6,601 nucleotides of DNA from positions 1 to 6,601 of the forward strand of contig JAFTRQ010000107.1 in the NCBI GenBank assembly GCA_017462125.1. Reading direction: 5' to 3'. The translations under genes and the position numbers were made by a program. The notes beneath the pieces were generated by a model. It was not told the DNA's origin. It made no database searches and was given only the letters and a program-made list of their open reading frames with translations. The stretch is from Clostridia bacterium. Lineage in GTDB: Bacteria > Bacillota_A > Clostridia > Oscillospirales > CAG-272. Within the stretch, counting starts at the first letter, position 1. Every line of letters begins with the position of its first letter. Of this stretch, positions 1 through 5,381 are shown one piece after another.

Positions 1-181
1 GGTCTCGGTAGCCGCAGGCTCTGTGGTCTCGGTAGCCGCAGGCTCTGTGGTCTCGGTAGCCGCAGGCTCTGTGGTTTCGGTAGCCGCAGGCTCTGTGGTT
101 TCGGTAACCTTAGGCTCCGTTGTTTCGGTATCCTTAGGCTCCGTCGTTTCGGTAGCCGCAGGCTCCGTCGTTTCGGTAGCC
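1..181 (-). repeat. 24-bp tandem repeat encoding TETTEPAA linker
   Basis: Seven full 24-bp units (1-24, 25-48, 49-72, 73-96, 97-120, 121-144, 145-168) plus a partial unit (169-181) lie in frame inside the lipoprotein gene. The three units nearest the window edge are identical. The fourth differs by one base, and units five and six carry changes that replace AA by KV and KD. The array may continue to the left. The unit length is a multiple of three, so gain or loss of units changes linker length without a frameshift. Confidence 0.95.
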
Positions 182-354
182 TCGGTAGCCTCGGTTTGCG
201 TAATGGTAGTTCCTATAGTGTCTTCTGTCTCGACCTCTGTTGCTCCGACAGTCGTATCGTCCTTCTTATCGGACGTATCACACGCTGCCATACCCAGAAT
301 CATCGAAACAGAAAGTACGATGAGCAAAAATCTCATCCAGATGCTTTGTTTCAT
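1..354 (-). CDS. Repeat-rich secreted lipoprotein, N-terminal part (cut by window edge)
   Basis: Reads as 118 codons without a stop up to the window edge, so the C-terminal functional domain is missing. The start is ATG at 354-352, preceded by AGGAGG (363-368) 8 nt upstream. Residues 1-24 form a lipoprotein signal peptide: a short N-terminus with K2 and R8, a hydrophobic core (FLLIVLSVSMILG), then MAAC with C25 as the predicted lipidated cysteine. A D/K-rich stretch (26-33) follows, then a Thr/Glu-rich linker. From T60 on the linker is an octapeptide repeat, TETTEPAA, with variants TETTEPKD and TETTEPKV. Such linkers in clostridial lipoproteins usually separate the membrane anchor from a substrate-binding, hydrolase or other extracellular domain. 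Which one applies here cannot be told. Start and lipoprotein nature are well supported; function is unknown. Confidence 0.88.
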   Translation of the reverse strand, partial: MKQSIWMRFLLIVLSVSMILGMAACDTSDKKDDTTVGATEVETEDTIGTTITQTEATEATETTEPAATETTEPKDTETTEPKVTETTEPAATETTEPAATETTEPAATETTEPAATET

Positions 355-408
355 TTGGGATTCCTCCTGAAATTTTTTATGTAAATTCGTGTTTTTGTAT
401 AGACTTAC

Positions 409-453
409 AAAAAAGCGGTTACATTTTTGTCATATCGCACAAAATTACGCTTT
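409..453 (-). promoter_or_regulatory. Possible leader hairpin with U-tract upstream of lipoprotein gene
   Basis: On the minus strand the untranslated leader can fold with an outer stem AAAGCG/CGCTTT (453-448 with 417-412) and an inner stem TTTTGT/ACAAAA (444-439 with 430-425). The outer 3' arm runs into six consecutive U residues (414-409). That resembles a weak intrinsic terminator or attenuator 50 nt before the start codon. The internal loops are unequal and the stems mostly A-U, so this may be a chance fold. It matches no riboswitch class that I recognise. Confidence 0.25.
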
Positions 454-464
454 ACAGTATATTA

Positions 465-493
465 AGAATACCACAAAATACTAAATTTGTCAA
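465..493 (-). promoter_or_regulatory. Sigma-A-type promoter of the lipoprotein gene
   Basis: On the minus strand there is a perfect -35 box TTGACA (493-488), a 17-nt spacer and the -10 box TATTCT (470-465). Transcription would start near 458, giving a leader of roughly 100 nt, longer than those of the other genes here. Confidence 0.75.
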
Positions 494-498
494 TAGTA

Positions 499-513
499 AA
501 ATGCTCAGCATTT
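499..513. promoter_or_regulatory. 15-bp palindrome abutting the lipoprotein promoter
   Basis: AAATGCT-C-AGCATTT is a perfect inverted repeat of 7 bp arms around one base. It ends 5 bp upstream of the lipoprotein -35 box. This position suits a regulator-binding site, but no known operator consensus is recognised and a single copy is seen. Confidence 0.3.
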
Positions 514-630
514 CAACAATATTAACAAAAATGCACGTCAGATATAAAGAAATTATCATCAAATTCGACATTGCTGTAATCAGCCGTCAACCCGCAACGC
601 TTCAGCAAATCGATTTTCAATCCAAATAGC

Positions 631-661
631 AAAAAGATCTGCCAAACTCGACAGATCTTTT
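631..661 (-). terminator. Intrinsic terminator of rnhA
   Basis: A perfect 10-bp stem AAAAGATCTG/CAGATCTTTT (632-641 with 652-661) encloses a 10-nt loop, and on the minus strand the 3' arm ends in a run of five U. It starts 8 nt after the rnhA stop codon. The stem is near-symmetric and could also act on plus-strand transcripts. Confidence 0.8.
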
Positions 662-669
662 CATTAAAT

Positions 670-1104
670 TTATAAGCTGTCTGCATAAGCCGTAGCCAAC
701 GCGTCGCAACGCTCGTTATACGGATGACCGTTATGTCCGCGCACCCAAACGAACTCTACCGTATGCCTTTCCAGCAACGCAGATAAGCGCTCCCAAAGGT
801 CAACGTTCAACACCGCGCTCTTATCGCTTTTGCGCCAGCGGTTGCGTTTCCATGATTCCAGCCAACCCTTTTCAATGGCATTGACTACATACTGTGAATC
901 CGTAGTCAAGATGACATTACAGGGCTCCTTGAGCGCTGTAAGTGCGGCAATTACCGCAGAAAGCTCCATTCTGTTATTTGTGGTCATTCTCTCTCCACCG
1001 GAAAGCTCCTTTTCTCTGCCTCCGTAAACGAGAATGGCTCCCCATCCTCCCTTGCCGGGATTTCCCCGACAAGCACCGTCCGTATATATTTCTACTCGTT
1101 TCAT
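670..1104 (-). CDS. rnhA: Ribonuclease HI
   Basis: Encodes a 144-residue cytoplasmic endonuclease of the RNase H type 1 family, which cuts the RNA strand of RNA-DNA hybrids and so removes primers and R-loops. The length is typical of a single-domain bacterial RNase HI. The four metal-binding carboxylates are present: D9 (in YTDGAC), E47 (in NNRMEL), D69 (in TTDSQY) and D134 (in NERCDALA), together with the catalytic histidine H124 (in VRGHNGHP). The Trp/Lys/Arg-rich segment at 80-104 corresponds to the basic protrusion that grips the hybrid in the E. coli enzyme. The start ATG is preceded by AAGGA (1113-1117) at 8 nt. The gene is monocistronic, with its own promoter and terminator, and is divergent from the acyltransferase-like gene. 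Nothing is missing or unusual. Confidence 0.97.
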   Translation of the reverse strand: MKRVEIYTDGACRGNPGKGGWGAILVYGGREKELSGGERMTTNNRMELSAVIAALTALKEPCNVILTTDSQYVVNAIEKGWLESWKRNRWRKSDKSAVLNVDLWERLSALLERHTVEFVWVRGHNGHPYNERCDALATAYADSL

Positions 1105-1150
1105 GCTTTGATTCCTTAATTTTCTTTATTACGTTGTCCACGTTAACTTC

Positions 1151-1179
1151 ATTATAGCATCCATTGGCAAAAAAATCAA
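1151..1179 (-). promoter_or_regulatory. Promoter of rnhA
   Basis: On the minus strand TTGATT (1179-1174), a 17-nt spacer and a perfect TATAAT (1156-1151) form a good sigma-A promoter. Transcription would begin near 1144, giving a leader of about 40 nt. A GTTAAC box (1142-1147) sits just downstream of the -10. Confidence 0.75.
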
Positions 1180-1259
1180 GATGTATTTTTATTGTGCTCT
1201 GTTTTTCAAGGCAGCATCAATAGAATTCCTTAAAATTTGATAAAATTCGACTTTCCTCC

Positions 1260-1288
1260 TTGACAATCGTTAACAATTCCTATATAAT
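1260..1288 (+). promoter_or_regulatory. Promoter of the E2-like acyltransferase gene
   Basis: A perfect -35 TTGACA (1260-1265), a 17-nt spacer and a perfect -10 TATAAT (1283-1288) make this a consensus sigma-A promoter, so high basal activity is expected. Two A+T-rich 10-bp near-repeats (TAAAATTTGA, TAAAATTCGA; 1231-1250) lie just upstream of the -35, where an UP element would be. Start of transcription is expected near 1295. Confidence 0.85.
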
Positions 1289-1295
1289 GTTAACA
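1268..1295. promoter_or_regulatory. Paired GTTAAC boxes overlapping a promoter (candidate operator)
   Basis: CGTTAACA (1268-1275) lies inside the promoter spacer and the fully palindromic TGTTAACA (1288-1295) overlaps the end of the -10. They are exactly 20 bp apart, about two helical turns, and so on one face of the DNA. A third box, CGTTAACT (1141-1148), sits just downstream of the divergent rnhA -10. This could be an operator for a repressor acting on both promoters. The boxes are short and no named regulator is recognised. Confidence 0.35.
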
Positions 1296-1314
1296 TAGAG
1301 TTATAAAAACCCAT

Positions 1315-1320
1315 AAGGAG
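1315..1320 (+). promoter_or_regulatory. Ribosome binding site fixing the E2-like start at 1328
   Basis: AAGGAG lies 7 nt before ATG at 1328 and only 1 nt before the in-frame TTG at 1322. The spacing rules out TTG and selects the ATG. Confidence 0.9.
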
Positions 1321-1327
1321 TTTGATT

Positions 1328-2272
1328 ATGGATACCGAAGTAAAAGCACCACAGACAGACACAAGTCTTGAAAACGAGCCTGCCAAAGCCCCCCAAAAAA
1401 GAAAGCGTCGACTTGGCGATCGCCGTGAAGGAAGAAGAATCCGCACCTTGGACGGTCTGCACGTAGCAATGCCCTTCATTATGGAGACCCGTGCCGATGC
1501 GTGCAATACCTTCGCAGAGGAACTCAACATCACCTCCGCAGATGAATTCGTACAGAATCAGCTCATCTCCGGCAACGAAGGCTTCTCTATGCTTCACGTC
1601 ATCCTTGCCGCATATGTCAGAACGGTAGCAATGTATCCCTACCTGAACCGTTTCGTCAGCGGACAAAGAATCTACTCCCGCAATGACATAGAAGTGATTA
1701 TGACCGTAAAAAAATCGATGAGCTTGGACGCACCCGAAACCTGTATCAAGGTCAAATTTGATCCCGCCGACACAATTTTCGACGTCTATGATAAATTCAA
1801 CGTAGCGGTCTCATCCGTCAATTCCGGTGACGATTCCGAAACGGGCACCGATAAGGTCAGCGGATTTTTCCGCAAATTTCCCCGTTTGCTCTTCCGTTGG
1901 ACCGTCAGACTTATCAATGCACTCGATTATTGGGGTCTCTGTCCCAAGGCACTTATGGATGCGCTCCCCTTCTGGGGCTCTATGATCATCACAAGCATGG
2001 GATCTCTGGGAATCAAGCCCATTTACCATCACCTGTATAATTTCGGAAACCTCCCTGTTTTCGTCTCCTACGGTATCAAGCGCCGTGTAACTACCCTTGA
2101 CCACAAGGGTAACGTAACCACCAAAAAGGTGATTGATATGAAGGTCGTAACCGATGAGCGTATCTGTGATGGCTATCAGTATGCAACAGCCTTTAAATAT
2201 TGGCGCAAGCATATCGAAAACCCCACGCTTCTCACACAGCCGCCCGAAACCGTAAACGAGGACATCGATTGA
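1328..2272 (+). CDS. Stand-alone 2-oxo-acid dehydrogenase E2-like acyltransferase-fold protein, catalytic His replaced
   Basis: Encodes 314 residues resembling the C-terminal catalytic domain of dihydrolipoamide acyltransferases (E2; CAT-like fold). There is no lipoyl domain or E1/E3-binding domain. Residues 1-43 are a hydrophilic tail with a strongly basic patch (KRKRRLGDRREGRR, 24-37). ITSMGSLGI (221-229) matches the E2 'SxLG' strand, and the YNFGNLPVFVSYGIKRR segment (237-253) matches the following E2 core. The signature DHRxxDG appears as DERICDG (276-282). The structural Asp (D281) and Gly are kept, but the general-base His that takes the proton from the thiol acceptor is E277. Classical acyl transfer is therefore doubtful, and the protein may bind an acyl-CoA or play a structural role. 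No E1, E3 or lipoate gene lies nearby. It is monocistronic, with consensus promoter and terminator. The family assignment is solid; the function is unknown. Confidence 0.8.
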   Translation: MDTEVKAPQTDTSLENEPAKAPQKRKRRLGDRREGRRIRTLDGLHVAMPFIMETRADACNTFAEELNITSADEFVQNQLISGNEGFSMLHVILAAYVRTVAMYPYLNRFVSGQRIYSRNDIEVIMTVKKSMSLDAPETCIKVKFDPADTIFDVYDKFNVAVSSVNSGDDSETGTDKVSGFFRKFPRLLFRWTVRLINALDYWGLCPKALMDALPFWGSMIITSMGSLGIKPIYHHLYNFGNLPVFVSYGIKRRVTTLDHKGNVTTKKVIDMKVVTDERICDGYQYATAFKYWRKHIENPTLLTQPPETVNEDID

Positions 2273-2277
2273 TTATC

Positions 2278-2308
2278 AAAAGGGTCGCCCGCAAGAGGCG
2301 ACCCTTTT
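2278..2308. terminator. Strong bidirectional intrinsic terminator
   Basis: A perfect 12-bp stem AAAAGGGTCGCC/GGCGACCCTTTT (2278-2289 with 2297-2308) encloses a 7-nt loop and is flanked by A and T runs on both sides. It starts 5 nt after the E2-like stop codon and lies 59 nt beyond the stop of the converging GH39-like gene, so it probably serves both. Confidence 0.9.
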
Positions 2309-2367
2309 CTCATTATTCATTCTCTACTATTTGTTTATTTTTCTATCTTACATTTCTTTTTTAACAA

Positions 2368-3912
2368 TTAATACAATCGAACCGCCACTACGCCATATTC
2401 GCTGATGTTCAGCAAGAGGCGTTTTTTCATTCCGGATATGGGAATAGGAGCGGCACAGACAAGATCCTTCACGCCGTCCAGCATATAAACGTCCGCGGAA
2501 TACAAGCTGTCAGGAATACCCTCAAGCCGAAGGTCAATCACTCCGCATCCGCCAAAGGAAGCGATCAGCACATATCCCTCTCCCCGATCCGAAAGTGCCG
2601 CGCCCGCATAGATTCCCGTATGAGAAAAGCCTTCAATCTGATTGCTTTCGCAAAAAACTGCTTGTCTTGCCCGATACAAATCTCCGTACGCCTTAAAGGC
2701 ATAATACGGCTTTTGCGGATCGCCGAAGCGATTACAGAGAGCGCACCAAGGAGAAAGCATCGGTTGTGCGTCATAAAAGCATGCTAGCTTCACCTCGGGA
2801 ATCGCAGAAAGCCGAAGCATTAACGCAGCATCGTACGCCGCGCCTTCAATCGAAGCCTGCGCTTCGAACATTTGCCTTCTGCAAGCAGAGTTCATTTCTC
2901 CGCTGCCTTCCAGAACGCGCTTAAGTGAAAGCCCTTGAAGAGCACGCTCCGAAACATAATTCCATTTTCCGATAATGATCTCGATATCCTCGCCAAGGTT
3001 CTTCGCGTAAGTAACCATCTTGCCAATCCCGTCCGCTACACGCTCCGGGTCCGAATCAAAGCAAGAAACTGTCAGGAAATCCAAGGGGATATGATTCTTA
3101 TGACAGAACCGCACAAATTCCCGCGCGGCACCGTCAAGAGAATGAAAGCACATACCGCCTATTTTGACACTGTCGTCCACAAGCTTCACCGCGTTCGCCA
3201 AGGAAGCGTACACCTCAAGCTCGCGGCGCAACCCGTCACCGTCCGCCTCGGGGTCATGATACCAAGCCTCAAAATATTCAATTCCAAGAGCAAATCCGCC
3301 TGCCCAATAGTCGTTGTAATGTTTCACGATATTGCCGCATACACGAGACAAAATGCTAAGATCCTCACAGTTCGCCGCTTTTTTCTCCCGACAAAGCATA
3401 TCGTAGCTTTCTCCAAGTCTGAACAGCACACGAGCTCCCGCGCGGTAAGCCGCCTCGACATACTTATCCGTCCAAGCAAAATCATAATTCTCGGGCAATG
3501 CGGGATCGGCATGAAAATCGCGAAAAATGCGCGACACGTCCACCGCATACGCAGATATTGCCGTGTCGGTACCGTCAAACCTGACGAATGGCACACCGAT
3601 CTCGCGAAACAGTTCGGTCGCATCCGCACCGTACGACACCGGTCCGTTACACATACCGTGCATCGGCTTGATCTCGCCCGCAGGAATCGAAAAATCCACC
3701 GTGACAGTTGCGTGCTGTGGCCGCGGCTTGACTTTTTTCTCGTTCGATACAGCTTTTTCAGGCTTGAAACATGCCTCCGCATCCGCCTTGCCCTCTTCTT
3801 CTTTCGGCACGTCACCTGCAAGCTGCTGACGGTGCTTTTCCTGCTCCGCTTCATACAAAGCCACTCTTTCACCTGCCGTAAGCGTGTTTTTCGGCTTGGG
3901 TTTTCTCGGCAT
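2368..3912 (-). CDS. GH39-like (clan A barrel) protein with probable loss of catalytic glutamates
   Basis: Encodes 514 residues. Residues 1-68 are a charged, probably disordered tail; there is no signal peptide, so the protein should be cytoplasmic. From about 70 to 415 it resembles glycoside hydrolase family 39 (beta-xylosidase/iduronidase type) TIM barrels: an early GVPFVRFDGTD segment, YDFAWTDKYVEAAYRAGARVLFRLG (143-167), IEYFEAW (211-217), and a late KPYYAFKAYGDLY (401-413). Residues about 420-514 look like the usual C-terminal beta domain. In active relatives WNEP carries the acid/base Glu; here W217 is followed by YHDP (218-221). The nucleophile strand usually reads TEWN, but here it is GKWN (315-318), with K316 at the Glu position. 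It may be a non-catalytic carbohydrate-binding protein or use other residues. AAGGTG (3918-3923) lies 5 nt before the ATG. It follows the aminopeptidase gene by 57 nt with no clear terminator, so they are likely co-transcribed. Confidence 0.72.
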   Translation of the reverse strand: MPRKPKPKNTLTAGERVALYEAEQEKHRQQLAGDVPKEEEGKADAEACFKPEKAVSNEKKVKPRPQHATVTVDFSIPAGEIKPMHGMCNGPVSYGADATELFREIGVPFVRFDGTDTAISAYAVDVSRIFRDFHADPALPENYDFAWTDKYVEAAYRAGARVLFRLGESYDMLCREKKAANCEDLSILSRVCGNIVKHYNDYWAGGFALGIEYFEAWYHDPEADGDGLRRELEVYASLANAVKLVDDSVKIGGMCFHSLDGAAREFVRFCHKNHIPLDFLTVSCFDSDPERVADGIGKMVTYAKNLGEDIEIIIGKWNYVSERALQGLSLKRVLEGSGEMNSACRRQMFEAQASIEGAAYDAALMLRLSAIPEVKLACFYDAQPMLSPWCALCNRFGDPQKPYYAFKAYGDLYRARQAVFCESNQIEGFSHTGIYAGAALSDRGEGYVLIASFGGCGVIDLRLEGIPDSLYSADVYMLDGVKDLVCAAPIPISGMKKRLLLNISEYGVVAVRLY

Positions 3913-3948
3913 TTCCGCACCTTCCTTCTACATCTTGTTGATATTTGT

Positions 3949-3963
3949 TACAAATTGTTTGTA
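3949..3963. repeat. Short palindrome in the aminopeptidase/GH39-like gap
   Basis: TACAAA-TTG-TTTGTA is a perfect 6-bp inverted repeat with a 3-base centre in the 57-nt gap between the two minus-strand genes. It is A+T-rich, has no U-run and is too weak to be a convincing terminator. A processing or binding site is possible. Confidence 0.25.
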
Positions 3964-3969
3964 CTTTGA

Positions 3970-5211
3970 TCAGAATGCCCACAATCCGTCAACAAAAATC
4001 GGGAACTCACTTCCATCACGCTTTATACCGATGATGGAGAGATCCTTCGTGCCGATCATAAAGTCAACGTGGAGTCCGGAATCGTTGATGCCCATCTCGT
4101 GCATCTCTTCCTTCGTGTATTTTTGATAATCGACCACAGTATTTGTAAAGCCCTCTCCGATTGCAAAATGGCAAGCAGCGTTTTCATCAAACAGGGTCTC
4201 GTAGAACATAATACCGCTTTCACGAATGGGGGAGTTATAAGGAACAAACGCACACTCTCCAAGCATCGACGCGCCTTCATCCATAGACACCATCGTTTTC
4301 AAAAGTTCTTCATTCTTTTCCGCATGAACCTCAACGACCTTACCATTTTCAAAGCGCATGCTGAAATTATCAATAATTTCTCCTCTCCAGGAAAGAGGCA
4401 TGGAGGAATACACAATTCCTTCTGCAACGCCCGCCTTGGGAGAAGTAAAGACCTCCTCCGTGGGGATGTTCGGATTGAAATATTCGCCGCCAAGAGTGTG
4501 TTCGCCGCCACCGAGGAAGCTTCCTTCATCCATAAGTCCAACTCTCAGATCAGTGCCGTTGGATGCCTTGTAGCGAAGTTCCACAAGATCCGCAGCATTC
4601 AAGATTTCGCAACGACGCAAAAAGCTTTCATTGTGCTTGTTCCATTCCTCAACAGCGTCAAGCAGATTTCCATCCTTGTCAATGACGCGTGACGTATAAA
4701 GGATCGCATTCCAAAGCTTCTCAACAGCAACAGATGTACGATCTTCGGGGAAAATCTTCTTAGCCCATGCAACGCCGGGAACAGCCGCGATACACCATTT
4801 ATATTTATTATCCATCTGATCTCTGTAGGGCTTTACAACCTTCTGTCTTGCGATCATAGACTCTGCAAACTTCTTCTGGTTAATACCCTTAAGTCCATCC
4901 GGGTCGTCACTTGCAAGATAAAGCATTGCGGGATTCTTTTCAAGCCTGTATTTCAGTTTTTCCTCTTCGAAGGCTTCAACCGTACCCAACAGCTTCGAGC
5001 TCATATTATTCACATTCAGCTTGGTCAGCGGCATATAGGACCATTCCACCAAAACTCTTGCCGCCTTTGCGCGATAGCACTCAGCCACAACCATTTCCAC
5101 GAATTCAGGCTGTTCAAGTCCTGCGTTGACGATTACAACGTCACCCTTTTTTACCGCGATTCCGCTCTTGACCAACAGCTTTGCATACTGCTTTAAATAT
5201 GTTTTTTTCAT
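3970..5211 (-). CDS. ampS: M29-family metallo-aminopeptidase (AmpS/PepS/AmpT type)
   Basis: Encodes 413 residues, the normal length for family M29, whose members are cytoplasmic two-metal enzymes that remove N-terminal residues from peptides in the final steps of peptide degradation. The likely metal ligands, placed by family motifs and spacing, are E253 (in NIPTEEVFTSP), E319 (in MLGECAFVPY), E343 and H348 (in DENAACH), and H381 and D383 (in SGLHVDFMIG). The N-terminal half (1-200) is the helper domain that lines the active-site cavity of the dimer. There is no signal peptide. The ATG at 5211 is preceded by AAAGGA (5222-5227) at 10 nt, slightly long spacing. It has its own promoter, is divergent from the CPBP protease gene and is followed by the GH39-like gene, probably in one transcript. 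All key residues are present, so it should be active. Confidence 0.93.
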   Translation of the reverse strand: MKKTYLKQYAKLLVKSGIAVKKGDVVIVNAGLEQPEFVEMVVAECYRAKAARVLVEWSYMPLTKLNVNNMSSKLLGTVEAFEEEKLKYRLEKNPAMLYLASDDPDGLKGINQKKFAESMIARQKVVKPYRDQMDNKYKWCIAAVPGVAWAKKIFPEDRTSVAVEKLWNAILYTSRVIDKDGNLLDAVEEWNKHNESFLRRCEILNAADLVELRYKASNGTDLRVGLMDEGSFLGGGEHTLGGEYFNPNIPTEEVFTSPKAGVAEGIVYSSMPLSWRGEIIDNFSMRFENGKVVEVHAEKNEELLKTMVSMDEGASMLGECAFVPYNSPIRESGIMFYETLFDENAACHFAIGEGFTNTVVDYQKYTKEEMHEMGINDSGLHVDFMIGTKDLSIIGIKRDGSEFPIFVDGLWAF

Positions 5212-5273
5212 AATAGATAATTCCTTTCAAAAAATTGAGCATTTTTGCATATCATTCTGCATAATACTTATTC

Positions 5274-5302
5274 ATTATAACATATTTTACCGATTTTGTC
5301 AC
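5274..5302 (-). promoter_or_regulatory. Promoter of the aminopeptidase/GH39-like transcript
   Basis: On the minus strand GTGACA (5302-5297, one change from TTGACA), a 17-nt spacer and a perfect TATAAT (5279-5274) make a good sigma-A promoter. Transcription would start near 5267, giving a leader of about 55 nt. Confidence 0.75.
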
Positions 5303-5305
5303 CTT

Positions 5306-5326
5306 TTTTCAATAATTTATTGAAAA
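5306..5326. promoter_or_regulatory. Perfect 21-bp palindrome between divergent promoters (candidate operator)
   Basis: Arms TTTTCAATAA (5306-5315) and TTATTGAAAA (5317-5326) flank a single T. The right arm contains the whole -35 box of the CPBP gene (5320-5325), and the left edge is 3 bp from the -35 of the aminopeptidase promoter. A dimeric regulator here would block the first and affect the second. The sequence is A+T-rich, but a 10-bp perfect arm at exactly this spot is unlikely by chance. The regulator is unknown. Confidence 0.5.
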
Positions 5327-5348
5327 TTTCATATTTTAATGCTATACT
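5320..5348 (+). promoter_or_regulatory. Promoter of the CPBP protease gene
   Basis: TTGAAA (5320-5325), a 17-nt spacer and TATACT (5343-5348), with an extended -10 TG at 5340-5341, form a convincing sigma-A promoter. Its -35 is embedded in the 21-bp palindrome. The transcript would start near 5355, leaving a short leader of about 27 nt. Confidence 0.75.
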
Positions 5349-5369
5349 GAAATCAAACGATACACAATG

Positions 5370-5374
5370 AAAGG
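5370..5374 (+). promoter_or_regulatory. Ribosome binding site that selects the start at 5382
   Basis: AAAGG lies 7 nt before ATG at 5382. The in-frame ATG at 5367 has no purine-rich ribosome site before it and itself overlaps this region, so the downstream ATG is preferred and the protein is five residues shorter than the longest frame. Confidence 0.75.
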
Positions 5375-5381
5375 TTTATAC

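Larger units (their letters stand above)
355..669. other. Intergenic region between lipoprotein gene and rnhA
   Basis: This 315-nt A+T-rich stretch holds, in order, the lipoprotein ribosome site (363-368), a roughly 100-nt leader, the lipoprotein promoter (465-493), a 15-bp palindrome (499-513) and the rnhA terminator (632-661). Between about 514 and 630 I see no open frame with a ribosome site, no RNA gene and no clear repeat. Confidence 0.7.

Noticed and set aside
1..181. CRISPR array
   Set aside because: The units are directly adjacent without unique spacers, and the array is in frame within a coding region.
23..370. Plus-strand open frame of Val/Ser repeats through the 24-bp array
   Set aside because: The minus strand has a strong ribosome site, signal peptide, lipobox and promoter; any frame through a 24-bp array stays open easily.
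1255..1261. Perfect AAGGAGG on the minus strand
   Set aside because: No ATG, GTG or TTG lies at usable distance downstream; the bases belong to the plus-strand promoter region, so it is coincidental.
1260..1276. Rex-like site (TTGACAA-TCG-TTAACAA) at the E2-like promoter
   Set aside because: The spacing is one base short of the Rex consensus, the left half has two mismatches, and it includes the -35 box, which explains part of the similarity.
2935..3969. 344-codon plus-strand open frame opposite the GH39-like gene
   Set aside because: It lies antisense to a protein with clear family features, has an Arg/His/Val-rich composition without recognisable motifs, and has no ribosome site or promoter of its own.
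4069..4692. 207-codon plus-strand open frame opposite the aminopeptidase gene
   Set aside because: Antisense shadow of a well-conserved M29 gene; no motif and no upstream expression signals.
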